Both the position numbers and the translations under genes were made by a program. The notes under the pieces were generated by a model. It made no database searches. It was given only the letters and a program-made list of their open reading frames with translations, and had not been told where the DNA came from. From contig NC_048546.1 of assembly GCF_902806685.2 (NCBI RefSeq), forward strand, positions 6,634,001 through 6,698,000: DNA of 64,000 nt, in the 5' to 3' direction. This stretch comes from Maniola hyperantus. Lineage: Eukaryota; Arthropoda; Insecta; Lepidoptera; Nymphalidae. Shown here in pieces: positions 51,330-62,229 of the stretch (its first letter is position 1; every line of letters starts with the position of its first letter).

Positions 51330-52990
51330 TGTGTGTGAAGTGCGCACATCCAAGCAGACATGCAGGAGCTGCTGAATGTCACCACTGACTTCAGCAATTC
51401 CATCAGGATGGAGCTTGGGCTGGACAAGTGTCATGCATGTGGAAAAAGGACAGGTAACTCATTCGGCTGAGATGAGCTTCGAGCGGTCCACCATCAGAAC
51501 CCTCTCTGAAGCTGAGTCATACCGGTATCTGGGCATGTCACAGTCGCTAGGGGTAAAAGAGACGGACGTGAAACAGTCTGTTTGCGAGGCCTTTTTTGGC
51601 CGTCTGACAAAAATCTGTAAAAGTTATTTGTCAGGCGCCAATAAAATCCGAGCTTATAACGGCTGGGTCATGCCCGTTCTCATGTACACCTTTGGCGTGC
51701 TCAGATGGACTCAGACCGAACTTGACGCCCTGGACAGAAAAGTCCGCACAACTATGACTCTTTATCGCATGCACCACCCAAAATCGTCTGTGATGAGGTT
51801 GTATATCCCCCGGAAGTGTGGTGGTCGAGGCGTATTGAGCGTCAAGACCATGCATAACCGGGAGATAGCCAACTTCAGAACCTACTTTGAGACGATGAGG
51901 GGGTCCCCCATGCATAGAGAGGTCATAGAATGTGATAAAGGACTCACCCCACTATCCTTAGCCCAAACCGAGTGGCAGAAACCGGTGGTACTTAGCACCT
52001 CTGACCGGGAGGCCGTATGGAGGGAGAAGGAGCTGCACGGACGCTTTTTTAAAGCTCTTAATGAGCCACACGTAGATAAAAAAGCGTCCGTGCAGTGGCT
52101 GCGCTTTGGTGACCTCTTCGGCGAAACCGAGGGTTTTGTCTGTGCGATACAAGATCAGGTGGTCAAGACGCGGAACTACCGAAAGTACATTCTGAAGGAT
52201 GGCACTCACGACATCTGTCGGGCTTGTCGCCATCCCGGCGAGTCACTCAGACATGTGCTTTCGGGATGCTCAGCGCTTGCCAACACTGAATATCTGCACG
52301 GACACAACCAAGCAGCCAAAATCCTTCACCAAGAGCTTGCTCTGATGTACGGTCTCCTGGATGAGAGGTTGCCGTATTACAAGTACACACCGGTGCCGGT
52401 ACTCGGGCGCGACGGAGTCCGGCTCTATTGGGACCGGTCCATCATCACGGACAGGACTATTCTAGCGAATAAGCCTGACATCGTGGTGGTGGACCGGGCA
52501 CAGTCGAGGGTGTTTTTGGTGGACATCACCATTCCGTATGACGAGAACCTTGTGAGAGCTGAGACGGAGAAAAAGCGCAAGTATCTCGATCTGGCTCACG
52601 AGGTTTCCGACATGTGGCATGTGGAGTCCACTGAAATCATCCCAATCGTCATATCTGCGAATGGGTTGATCCCAGTCAGCCTCGCTCACCATCTGAGGCG
52701 ACTGGGGTTCCGTGGCAGTTCGCTCGCAGCCAAGATGCAAAAAGCGGTCTTGCTGGACTCGGCTAGGATAGTCCGCCGATTTCTTCACCTGTCGCCTTGA
52801 CCCCCGGCCGTTTGGTCTCCCCTGCCGGGGTGTAATCCTCCGCCCGGTACAAATATGTATGTATGCAATGTTTATGTAGGTTTATTTATTTTTATGTATA
52901 TAAGTATATTATAACTCTTTTGGCTTTTATATGTATCTATTTTGTACACGGGCGTGAGAGCAAATAATATATGATAATAATAATAATAAA
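51330..52990 (+). mobile_element. 5'-truncated LINE with restriction-like endonuclease (R4/Dong-like)
   Basis: The 3' part of an RLE-type non-LTR element: RT-thumb onward, zinc knuckle, endonuclease, ~170-bp 3' UTR, ending in a short ATAATAATAATAATAA tail near 52970-52990. Members of the R4/Dong group end in, or insert into, TAA-type repeats, which fits; the exact clade is inferred. The 5' junction is around 51330-51350, next to an imperfect foldback at 51273-51310. Confidence 0.7.
51376..52800 (+). pseudogene. RLE-type LINE ORF, C-terminal 470 residues
   Basis: From about residue 30 the open frame is real retrotransposon protein: YRYLGMSQSLGVKE (RT thumb) near 48, YNGWVMPVLMYTFGVLRWT, IPRKCGGRGVLSVKTMHNR, a CCHC knuckle CRACRHPGESLRHVLSGC near 281-298, and a PD-(D/E)xK-like nuclease KPDIVVVDRAQSRVFLVDIT near 366-386, followed by YDENL and EKKRKYLDL. 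The first codons come from a wrong frame: the preceding frame reads DMQELLNVTTDFSNSIRMEL then LDKC (51357-51431), so a frameshift lies near 51430. The RT catalytic core (YADD) is missing through 5' truncation. Confidence 0.8.
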
Positions 52991-53094
52991 AACTGTCATA
53001 GAAAATTTCACTAAGCGACCTAGGTACCTACCTAGTTATTATTCGAACTTTTACCTGTCTCTGAGGTAAAACCTAGGATTTACCGAGTGAATGG

Positions 53095-53232
53095 TGGTGT
53101 ATCAAGGGGCGGATCAACAAATCCCTGAAAAGCCGGTAACGCAATGGCGGTACCCACGGAACAGACTGGTGCTGTAAATGTTCATAGGCAGCGGTAATCA
53201 CTTAACATCAGGTGATCCGGCTGCTCGCTTGC
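53095..53232. repeat. Lepidopteran LINE 3'-tail repeat
   Basis: AAAGCCGGTAACGCAATGGC, ATGTTCATAGGCAGCGGTAA, TCACTTAACATCAGGTGATC and CGGCTGCTCGCTTGCTCGTT followed by an A-rich end. This is a very common lepidopteran LINE 3' UTR pattern (recall); no second copy is in the window. Confidence 0.45.
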
Positions 53233-53633
53233 TCGTTATAATTATGAAAAAGTCTGAAATTAAGAATTAGGTAGACTTCAGACCAGTTCGGACTTTTACC
53301 ATTAGGACTTTGTAAATTCAAGGTTTTGCAGGGAAATTCTGATTTATTCGTAGTTCGGGCTTTTATTACAATTGATTTTCTCGTTTTCTATTATTTATAG
53401 TTCTCAAAAATAAACAATGCTGTGAATTGTATTGTAACGTTCATCGCGCTCAGCGAAATGTTTGTTTTTATTATCACATGTGTAAACACATAATACAATA
53501 TCATAGAGTTGTAACTATGAATAAAAGAACACGCATAAAAGTGGCGCATAAAATTTATTGAAGACCAAATAAATTCTACCAAACAATAATCTTCAATTCC
53601 ATTGCGATTTGTATTGAATTGAAGGTTATTGTA

Positions 53634-53792
53634 GGTATAGTCCGCGACAGGTCGAGATGGCAATTGGGGTATGAGGTGGGGGACGCCCCGCACCGGGTTA
53701 CCCGCGCTCGCCCGCACCAGGTTAGCGCGGGGGCTGTGCGGGTGTGCGGGGCGTTCCCTCCCCGATTGCTATTTCGACCTGTCGCGTAGGTA
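53634..53792. mobile_element. GC-rich foldback element, copy 3
   Basis: TAGTCCGCGACAGGTCGAGA then TGGCAATTGGGGTATGAGG; core CCCCGCACCGGGTTACCCGC, GCGCGGGGGCTGTGCGGGTG; right arm CCCCGATTGCTATTTCGACC then TGTCGCG. The best-preserved arms of the family. Confidence 0.7.
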
Positions 53793-54199
53793 TTAAGTAT
53801 AATAATATGTTACGAGGTAGGAAGGAATACCGAAGGGACATACTTATTATTATTTTCTTGACAACTATTGGGTAATATCAGAACTTATACTAATATGCAT
53901 AATATTTAACTCATTTCGGCATGAAAATGATACCCTTTCTAATGTAAAACTTTTAACACACTGGCAAAAAAGAACTTATAAAGGACCTTTTACCACAATA
54001 AAGTACTTACCCTTTTAGTATAGTATCACAAACGACAACGGCTGAGTCTACTTTTATTTTAATTACATTTTCAAAGGCAAGCAGTGGTATACCTACTCAC
54101 ATTCGGATTTCTTTTCATTCATTTTTTGTAACAAATTTTGTGTAGAAAACATTACTTGAATACATTAGGGTAACTAACTTTCTCTTACAATCCCTTTTT

Positions 54200-54370
54200 T
54201 TAGGGTTCCGCAGTTCCAATGGGGGTCCAATTAGTACCCTTACTAAGTGCTCATCCGTACGTCTTCGTCCGTCCGTCTGTCTGTCTGACAGCAGGCTTAT
54301 TATCTCGTGAACAGTACTGGACCGCCTCCACTGTCTATCCATCCGTCCGTATATCTGTGCGTCCGTCCGT
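54200..54370 (+). repeat. GTTCC-type repeat end
   Basis: TTAGGGTTCCGCAGTTCCAA, AGTACCCTTACTAAGTGC, then GTCCGTCCGTCTGTCTGTCT and further CCGTCCGT runs. A truncated start of a GTTCC-family copy, joined to a SINE at 54374. Confidence 0.45.
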
Positions 54371-54373
54371 CGA

Positions 54374-54515
54374 GTTGCACACCGTTAAAGCAAGTGAATT
54401 TTAATTAATTAAAACGCAGATATCTCCGAAAAGTTAGAGGTGCGTGCCCGGGATCGGACCCCCGACCTCCGATTAGAAGACGGACGTCCTAACCACTAGG
54501 CTATCACAGCTTGTG
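54374..54515 (-). mobile_element. SINE family A, head half
   Basis: On minus: GTGATAGCCTAGTGGTTAGG, B-box region GGTCCGATCCCGG, then AACTTTTCGGAGATATCTGC and the AATTCACTTGCTTTAACGGT block. Truncated before the tail. Confidence 0.6.
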
Positions 54516-54644
54516 TCACCATTAATAACATAATGGTAGGGATTTTTCGGAACAATAATGCGGTGGGTTTACATCGCGTCGTTTCATGTGTATAGTGTCG
54601 ATCTGTGTTCATTACCCTTCAGCATTCGAATCACTTATACAGTA

Positions 54645-54815
54645 GGTAGGCGACAGGTCATGGTGGCAATCGGGATGGGAACGCCCAGCTCACCCGCACA
54701 GCCCCCCCCCGCTAACCCAGTGCGGGCGAGCGCGGGCGCTGTGCGGGTGTGCGGAGCGTCCCCCCCCCGCATTATACTCCGATTGCCATCTCGACCTGTC
54801 GCGTGCTATACCTAA
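54645..54815. mobile_element. GC-rich foldback element, copy 4
   Basis: GGCGACAGGTCATGGTGGCA then ATCGGGATGGG at left; CCGATTGCCATCTCGACCTG then TCGCGTGCTATA at right. Core with CCCGCACAGCCCCCCCCCGC and GCGGGCGAGCGCGGGCG. It lies 850 bp from copy 3, in the same layout. Confidence 0.7.
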
Positions 54816-55017
54816 TTATACGATTTCAACTTAGGTTCAACGATAAACGATTCCACTTCTCGTATAAAGTCGGTCACTCATTTATTTACTGACTTAACAA
54901 CTTTACTTTGCAATCTCCTCTAATAAGATTTCCAGATATTCCACCCGAGAGAAAGGCGAGGCGGGTCAGCTAGTAGTTAATATTATTATACTTACCTAAT
55001 ATTATGCAGGTTCACAA

Positions 55018-55125
55018 AAGCGGTGATAGTCTAGTGGTTAAAACGCAGCCTCCTATTCGGTGGTCCAGGGTTCTATCTGGGGCACGCATCCCCAACTTTT
55101 CGGAGTGTCGTGTTTTAAGCTAGCT
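55018..55125 (+). mobile_element. SINE family A, head fragment
   Basis: GCGGTGATAGTCTAGTGGTT, AAAACGCAGCCTCCTATTCG, CAGGGTTCTATCTGGGGCAC, AACTTTTCGGAGTGTCGTG. The tail is lost at the Helitron junction. Confidence 0.6.
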
Positions 55126-55128
55126 AGA

Positions 55129-55372
55129 CTAGCTTATGCTCGCGACTTCGTCCGCGTGGACTACGCAAATTTCAAACCCCTATTTCTTTCAAAAACCCTT
55201 TCTTAGCGGATAGCTACGTCATAATAGCTATCTTGCCAAATTTCAGCCCGATCCGTCCAGTAGTTTGAGCTGTGCATTGATAGATCAGCCAGTCATCAGT
55301 CAGTCAGTCAATCAGTCAGTTAGTCAGTTAGTTAGTCACCTTTTCCTTTTCTATATTTAGATTAAATACTAT
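55129..55372 (-). mobile_element. Non-autonomous Helitron (family 2)
   Basis: CTAG at 55129 followed by the GCGACTTCGTCCGCG hairpin region (minus 3' end), CAAATTTCAAACCCCTATTT, AGCGGATAGCTACGTCATAA, TTTCAGCCCGATCCGTCCAG, then a (CAGT)n-like run and CTTTTCCTTTTCTATATTTA. Confidence 0.6.
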
Positions 55373-55379
55373 TAAGTAT

Positions 55380-56470
55380 ACTGAGCAATCAAGAGAGGTG
55401 TAATGTGAAACAAAATTCGAGTAGGAGGTACTTATAAATTTAAGTAAAGTTACCTAAAAGCAGTGATAATAATATCTCGTAGCCCAATTCCATTTAGTAA
55501 TTCCGATCCGTTCACCCATCTGTCTGCTAGATATTGGTAGTAATGTAGAGCATACGTAATTACTTACCTACGTCTGCTTCACGTGCGTCGTATTGAGTGC
55601 TCTATCTATATTTGACAAGATTTCAATTAGATTTCATTTAAAAGCTATATAAATGTTTGGCACTAACTATTTAGTTTTGAGTAAAATATACCAGGGACGT
55701 TATCTCGCTACGACATTGGATAACAAGTTTTTCAATTCTCAGTTAGCTCTGGGTAAGACCACGAAATTTTCTAGCAAAGGGATTGTAAGGGACTTTACTA
55801 AGTTAGTCATAGCAGAGTGGCTAGCGTGGACAGTGGATTTTTAGCGAGTTTAGTTACCCTGCCTATGATGGTTTAGGCACACACAGGTACAGGTAACAGG
55901 TCTCCTAAAAATTTACTGTAAAACCTTTCATTATTTAAGTATTATGGCCTAAACAGAAATTCTAATTAAAATAGCTCTGAGCTTTCACCTGTAAACGATT
56001 TAATCCATTTCAATGTAAAATTCAGCGACGCTTTTTCCTTTGGATAAATGTGACTAAGTACTTATACATAGTTTTATGTTTACAAAAGCATTGGCAACAA
56101 TATTTCATTAGTAAATGGCAAACTGTAAGTGCTTTTTGCTTGAAGAGGAAATTTCAGGTTCACTGCACAAAGCATAAACCATTCGCCAAGTTCTATTGCG
56201 TTTTGCATTCGGAACACAGAAAACATTTATCATCAAAGTAAACCAATGTTAACCCAATGCTAAACGGATGCAGTTTATGCAAAGTGAGCGCGAGCAATTA
56301 GGTACAGTAAATACCTACCCTACCTACCTATATCATATTAGGTACTTATTTAAGTTTTTTTTTATTTAATAACTTATTCAATCAAGAAAAAAAGTAGTTG
56401 TTGCAACTGAGCTTCGCTCGGCGTCTTTCAATTTGATTGACGTTCCCGCGGGAATTCAGGATGACATATA
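55380..56470. other. Intergenic DNA, no gene recognised
   Basis: Plus frames at 55653-55844 and 56050-56241 (63 codons each) have somewhat protein-like composition but no motif, signal sequence or splice partners; not called as genes. Confidence 0.3.
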
Positions 56471-56471
56471 T

Positions 56472-56763
56472 TGAGATATGTTGTGGCCGTATGGTAATAA
56501 TTAAATGCGGCAACGGTGAAAGATGTTTATTGAGAGCCGACTTATGATCTACTCTTCCTTATGGACTAACAATACCAATAAAGAAATCTTACATACTATT
56601 GTCTTAATCGTATTGCCTAACTACTTAACCCACATAATTTTGCATCACCTCTCTTTCAATCCGATGTGCAGGCAACCTACTTCGATATATTGAAGAGTTG
56701 CATTTTTATGTTACAGCTAATATGAACATGCTACGTTTAAACTGACAATTCGTACATATTACA
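56472..56763 (-). repeat. 3' LTR (292 bp) of the minus-strand element
   Basis: Plus-strand borders are TGAGATATGTTG ... CATATTACA. It differs from the partner LTR at two sites: CCAATAAAG here versus CCAATACAG, and TTGCCTAAC here versus TTGCATAAC. Confidence 0.85.
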
Positions 56764-58369
56764 ACTCCCCTGAAAATGTATGCGGTTACCCCTCCCCTTA
56801 AAAGAAAAAAAATGTTAGACGCTACATCGAATCAGAAGAAAAGATGATGACAATCACAAAAATAAAATCTAATGCTAAATAAAATTAAAATTATGTAAGG
56901 AAACATTTTTTTAGTTACTTCCTGTGCTTAAAGTGCAATTTATCTTATCTCTTACTTCGTATGCGCATACTTTCAACCTTATAACTAGAAAAATCGTAAT
57001 CTATTAAGTGCACAGTCAAGGATTTAACTTTTACAAAAGTTTCGAAAAATCTCATCATAATAAAATAATCTCAAAATAGCATCATAGGTATTAGATATGT
57101 ATAAGCTGAGGTATCGATTTCACAAATCGACTTCAAAAGATTCTTTGACCTATCAAATCGTCGTCATCATAAGTATACAGCTGTCGTATAGCATCGTCGT
57201 AAGACGGTAAATATAAGGTTTCTATTCTATAACCCATAATAATACCTATTATTAAGTAAACATCTCAGGTATTCATATTTCCTGGACAGTCAAAATAAAT
57301 CTCTCCTAGTCTTCATCTTCCTTTCAAGTTACTTCTTCACATAATACAAATAAATAAACAAATCAACAAACGCGGCGCGTACTCTCCTAATCAATATTTA
57401 ACATAACATGCTTGCGAGCATTTTTCATAACACTTATAATCTTCATCAAACTTATTTCTTTCAATAAGTATTTCAATAACATTCAACTTTTCATAAAAAT
57501 TCTAGGTCTTTCACTAACACCAGCGCGGCAGATAATGATCAAGAGTCTAGACAAATATATAGTTGAATGAGGAGGTACTAAATATGCGCAAAACATCGCG
57601 TCCAAATAAATAAATAATAATCATCTTCCTACGTCAGTATGTCTCAATCCCAAAATAAATATTGTATATTTTATACCTATAGCACTTCTACAGCCGAAGG
57701 GTGATCAAGCCTTTGGTTTGCAGACTCCTAATTTGTCAAAGCCGGGTATAGTCTTACATCGTCAAAACTTGCACGAAACTAGACGAAAAACGTCTGTAGG
57801 GGAAAAAATACTCCTTATTTCATATTCATTTCCTTGTATTTGCAAATTGCATCTCGAGCAAAACCATTGTCTCGTATAACAATACAAAATGTTCGGGTAC
57901 GCGTGTGTCGTTGACCACGCGATGACACCGTTATAATTCTCTGAATTATTATATTTCGATTTTAACACCGAATATTTACGAAAGAAGTAAGTACCTACTT
58001 ATTCATTTATTAATTATCTATTATTATTTTAAACTATCCTACACACTATATAAAATCTTACAAATGAAGCACGAAGGGAACTTATGAGTAGATAGTGGAG
58101 CAAGTATTATTTATTATTTAAAAAAATTACCAATATTCTCCTATCCTATACGTACAAAATTAAATTATCTACCCAAAAAAAAATTACAATACCTACACAT
58201 TCTACCTATTTGCCCATTACGAGAGATAAATTGCACTTACTTTAACTGTTAGCGACACATTTTATTAATCAATTTCGTGACCGCCGTGTAATCGCCGTCG
58301 TCGTCAGGGGTGATTTCGCTCATCAGGTCCGGAGGTCTGGAGTCTGCGCCTCTTCTTTCTTCTTGGTGG

Positions 58370-58455
58370 GCCGGGAAAACCCTGGACTCCTCGAACTGGG
58401 CCGGGAATACCCTGGACACCTCTTAGTTTTGGCCGGGATAACCCTGGACGCACGA
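58370..58455. repeat. Three copies of a GGCCGGGAnnACCCTGGA motif
   Basis: GGCCGGGAAAACCCTGGACT, GGCCGGGAATACCCTGGACA and GGCCGGGATAACCCTGGACG recur about 35 bp apart inside the minus-strand LTR element, downstream of its primer-binding site. Function unknown. Confidence 0.65.
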
Positions 58456-58696
58456 TGATGCTGGGCCGATCAATGAAGCTTGAGATGTCTTCTGTTCATT
58501 ATGGATTTTTTTTTTTGGCTTATTTCTTGATATTAGTGTTTCTTGATTTTTAATACAGGACGTGGAATTAGTTTCTTCTTTTTGTTCTAGCTGAGTCTTG
58601 AATATTCTTTTGAAAATTGTGTAGTCTTCTTCTTGATCGGTGCCCAGCCGGTGCACGCACTTAGATTAGGCATGCACCGACTGGCAAGGGTCGCCA

Positions 58697-58988
58697 TGAG
58701 ATATGTTGTGGCCGTATGGTAATAATTAAATGCGGCAACGGTGAAAGATGTTTATTGAGAGCCGACTTATGATCTACTCTTCCTTATGGACTAACAATAC
58801 CAATACAGAAATCTTACATACTATTGTCTTAATCGTATTGCATAACTACTTAACCCACATAATTTTGCATCACCTCTCTTTCAATCCGATGTGCAGGCAA
58901 CCTACTTCGATATATTGAAGAGTTGCATTTTTATGTTACAGCTAATATGAACATGCTACGTTTAAACTGACAATTCGTACATATTACA
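58697..58988 (-). repeat. 5' LTR (292 bp) of the minus-strand element
   Basis: In element orientation this is the upstream LTR, directly followed by the TGGCGACC primer-binding site at 58696-58689. Confidence 0.85.
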
Positions 58989-59103
58989 ATATATATCTAC
59001 CTAGGATACTCATCTAGGATGACTGTATCTAGATAAACTTGAAAAGTAAAACATTTTCTAAATACAAAATTTCATCAATTTTAGAGCCGTTTTTTGAGAT
59101 AAC

Positions 59104-59130
59104 ATCATCATCATCATCATCATCATCAGT
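59104..59130 (+). repeat. (ATC)n microsatellite
   Basis: An uninterrupted run of about nine CAT/ATC triplets; minus-strand (GAT)n. Such runs often mark SINE/RTE tails in this window. Confidence 0.8.
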
Positions 59131-59277
59131 ATAGAAGCAGCCGTTATTTCTATGGCTGGCTGCCTTTCCTCCAAGTTTAGCTATTGGGGGGGTTTGCATA
59201 TCGCATGCTGCATGTTGCACCATATAGATTTGATCTATTTCAGCGGATTATAGGAAATAAAACTTTTGATTCCTTGA

Positions 59278-59400
59278 ACATCATCATCATCAACCCATCG
59301 TCGGCTCACCGCTGTGCACGAGTCTCCTCTCAGAATGTGAAATGTTTACTCCATAGTCCATCTCGAGAAACCATCGTTATCCTTGAATTTTCGAGAACTC
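59278..59400 (-). mobile_element. SINE family A, tail fragment
   Basis: ACATCATCATCATCAACCCA, TCGTCGGCTCACCGCTGTGC, GAGTCTCCTCTCAGAATGTG: reversed 3' part of the family-A SINE as in 16300-16365. The head is absent. Confidence 0.55.
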
Positions 59401-59629
59401 AGAGATTAGATAATATCCCTCAGTCTACTAATTTTATCTCAATCAGCAATAAGGTACGTAGGTATAGATAGGTATTCTTCCGACCTTTATATTTCACCTC
59501 TTTATCTCTTTAGCCAAATAATAAATTAATTTTCTCTTATTAATTTCGCGAACTTAATAACACTTAAGAACCATTGAACACTTGTAAGAGTCGGCTACCT
59601 AGCTAATACAAGTGTTCAATGTTCCGTCA

Positions 59630-59800
59630 GAGTTCCGGCCAAGTGCGAGTCAGACTCGCGCACACGGTTCCGTACTACAGTCTTATTTTTTGATATTTTG
59701 CACGATATAAATCAAAAACTATTATGCGTAAAAATAAATAAAAATCTGTTTTAGAATGTACATACCTACCTACAGGTAAAACCCTTTCATAATATGACAC
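59630..59800 (-). repeat. 'GGTTCCGTACC' family fragment
   Basis: GTTCCGGCCAAGTGCGAGTC, AGACTCGCGCACACGGTTCC, GTACTACAGTCTTATTTTTT, TTTTGCACGATATAAATCAA and AAAATCTGTTTTAGAATGTA. One end only. Confidence 0.55.
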
Positions 59801-59804
59801 ACCA

Positions 59805-61015
59805 CTTGGTAGGTATATTAATCTTACTTTGAATGTTACTTCTTACTTACTTTATGAAGTGTGAACGCATTAAATATTGTACCTACGAATAGATTAAGTA
59901 CACATAAAGGCTAGGAACTTGCTAGGACCCACATAAAGCACGATGGCAGCGACGCGCGATGTCAACTGCACCATAGAGTAAAGTAATATAGACTGTGCAC
60001 TACCAAAAACAATGTGTGTACCTAGTTATTAGTTGTGTGCCAGCATAGAGATAGTGTGCCAGACTCCCACTGGTCTTGACATCTTGTACCCCCCTAATTA
60101 TATCCTAATACTTATACATATAAACACAAAAAATGATTCTACCCGAGTCCGTTATAGACTTCAAAATTATCCAACCGATGTGCCCCAAACCAGTTTTCCA
60201 CCATTAGAAAGGCATTAATGTGACGATGGTTTTTATACCACTAAAACGATGCATTAGGCACATTCTTTTTTAGCGTAGTAGCACACGCCGGGTATCCGCT
60301 AGTTATTAATAAGTATTATTATAGGTACTTAAGTCATATAACTAAGTACCCTAAGCGTAAATATGTTTTTTTATAGGAAATGGTTTTCCAAAGTTCGCTT
60401 TGTGTCCGGAAATTACGACATCCGCCCAATCTTACTTTGAGTTCTAGTTCGTTTACTAATACACAATCACACGAAGATTACTTTTGTGAATTGGGAATTG
60501 TAAGATTCGAAGTGGCAAGTACTTCTGTTAAATATTGAATTCCGGCGTAAACAATCTGAACAGAAGGATTCTTTTTACTGTTTGCTAGAAAAACTCAAAA
60601 GTTAACAACCTAGGTAAAAGTCATGCTTTGGTCAAATAAAACTTGATATTTTAATCATAAATTAGACGTTTCAGATGCTCAGTAGTGAGCCAGCGATGAG
60701 TTCATGATGATGATGATGACTAGGTAAATGTAATGTAAAAAATCAATCAGTAGGTACCATCCAAGATACCTTAAGATCGTTAAATATAAAGATAAGTTTC
60801 AGTATTCGATCAAGGCTTAAATTTTGCATAATGTACCCACTTCCCATTAAAATTTATGGAACTATTAAAGAGCTCACTCCTGATAGCATACGGAATATTC
60901 TCCAATTCAATCGAAAGCACTCATGCATTCCTAAAATTTGAAGATATACTATAACGATCGCTTTGCAGATTCAGCAATCATATAAATTTTTTGCATACAA
61001 CACTCCTTTCATTAT
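59805..61015. other. Intergenic DNA, no gene recognised
   Basis: AT-rich. A SINE tail scrap at 60676-60720 (GTGAGCCAGCGATGAGTTCA then TGATGATGATGATGA). The 61-codon plus frame at 60033 has no motif. Confidence 0.35.
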
Positions 61016-61019
61016 ATTG

Positions 61020-61300
61020 TTACTAGCGACCCGCCTCGGCTTCGCACGGGTGCTCAAAATAAAATATAGGTAGCCTATGTTACTCAGGAAGAATGTAACT
61101 TTCTATTGGTGAAAGAATTTTCAAAATCGCTTACTTAAAAACTTTACCTACCTATTTATAATATGGAAGTTAGGTAATTACAAATCAAATTGTCTTTTTG
61201 AGGATTGGAAATTTGGAAATAAAAATCCCTTTCTAAGAATCTCTAGAAATCCTTATTCAGCCTGGGTCTATGTTATAAAAAGATCTCCCGTGAATAATAA
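61020..61300. repeat. Helitron-like repeat, 'CCCCGGCTTCGCACGGGT' variant
   Basis: ACTAGCGACCCGCCTCGGCT then TCGCACGGGTGCTCAAAATA, AGGTAGCCTATGTTACTCAG and GAATGTAACTTTCTATTGGT. The clearest 5' part of this variant in the window. Confidence 0.5.
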
Positions 61301-61496
61301 ATATTACTTTTAGAAACAATAAAAGTTACCAGCTTTTTACTAAAGTTATCCTTACATTGAATAATTTCTCTGATATTTAAAATCTTTAAAACAATTGTCT
61401 AAATGATAGCATTCCTTTGAAACTGAAATGAAGAGCTGTAATAGGACCTACTTATTTCCTATTTTATTTCAGTCACTAATTGATAACTATTTCTAA

Positions 61497-61680
61497 CTAG
61501 ATGATGCCCGCGACTTCGTCGGCGTGGATTTAGGTTTTTAAAATCCCGTGAGAACTCTTTGATTTTCCGGTATAAAAGTAGCCTCCCGTAGTATGTCCTT
61601 CCCCGGGATGCAAGATTGCGGTACCCGTCAAAATCGGTTGAACGGATGGGCCGTGAAAGGCGAGCAGACGAGACTGTCAA
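61497..61680 (-). mobile_element. Helitron family-1 fragment with intact CTAG end
   Basis: CTAG at 61497, the GATGCCCGCGACTTCGTCGG hairpin end, AAAATCCCGTGAGAACTCTT, ATGTCCTTCCCCGGGATGCA and GGGCCGTGAAAGGCGAGCAG. The minus 5' end is lost. Confidence 0.6.
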
Positions 61681-61863
61681 AGTTAACGTGCTGTTTTTTT
61701 TGGACAGAAGCGTTATTATCGAAGCTCCTATCTATTATTATTATTCTATCAAATGGTTTTATAATGCACACATTTTGAGAAAGCACTTGCCATATTTGCT
61801 CCATGTGTCAACTTTCATGTCAAAAGTACGGTATGAGGACAGTTAGACACATTTTTTTAAAAT

Positions 61864-62035
61864 TCAGATACAAGTTAGCCCTTGACTGCAATCTCACTTG
61901 GTGGTGGTGGTAAGGCAGTTTTTATTAAACCTATGCTCCTTTGGTTTTTACACGGCATCGTACCGAAACGCTAAATCGCTTGGCGGCACTGCTTTGCCGG
62001 TAGGGTAGTAACTAGCCACAGCCTCCCACCAGACA
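61864..62035 (-). mobile_element. SINE family B, body only
   Basis: ACAAGTTAGCCCTTGACTGC, AATCTCACTTGGTGG, TTTACACGGCATCGTACCGA, CGCTAAATCGCTTGGCGGCA, TTGCCGGTAGGGTAGTAACT and CACAGCCTCCCACCAGAC. Matches the body of 31795-32254; the tRNA head is missing. Confidence 0.65.
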
Positions 62036-62229
62036 AATATGAGCTATTGCTAAGGCGAGTGCGTCCTCAAAATGTATGCAGTGTGCACTATACCAGAGTG
62101 AACTAATAATTATACTGACAGATAGATTGCTACGAGTTTGACGCAAAAAATGCAATTATTTTGTTCTACAAAAAACAAATACAAAACCAGTTACCTACTG
62201 TAGATAGCTCCCTGCTCTGAAAGCTCACG

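Larger units (their letters stand above)
56472..58988 (-). mobile_element. Non-autonomous LTR retrotransposon on the minus strand
   Basis: 292-bp LTRs (56472-56763; 58697-58988) read TGTAAT...ATCTCA on minus and differ at two sites. On minus, TGGCGACCCTTGCC follows the 5' LTR at once (58696 downward): a tRNA primer-binding site of the TGGCGACC type used by many insect BEL/Pao and Gypsy elements. The purine tract CAGGGGAGT lies directly before the 3' LTR (56772-56764), with AAGGGGAGGGG just upstream. Flanks give ATAT on both sides. The 1.93-kb interior lacks gag-pol. A 77-codon frame near the primer site (58656-58423) may be a gag leader remnant. Confidence 0.85.

Noticed and set aside
51631..52788. 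Minus-strand frames of 91-108 codons
   Set aside because: Shadows of the plus-strand retrotransposon frame at 51376-52800.
56472..58988. Plus-strand orientation for the second LTR element
   Set aside because: On plus there is no TGG primer site after the left LTR and no purine tract before the right one; both appear directly on minus.
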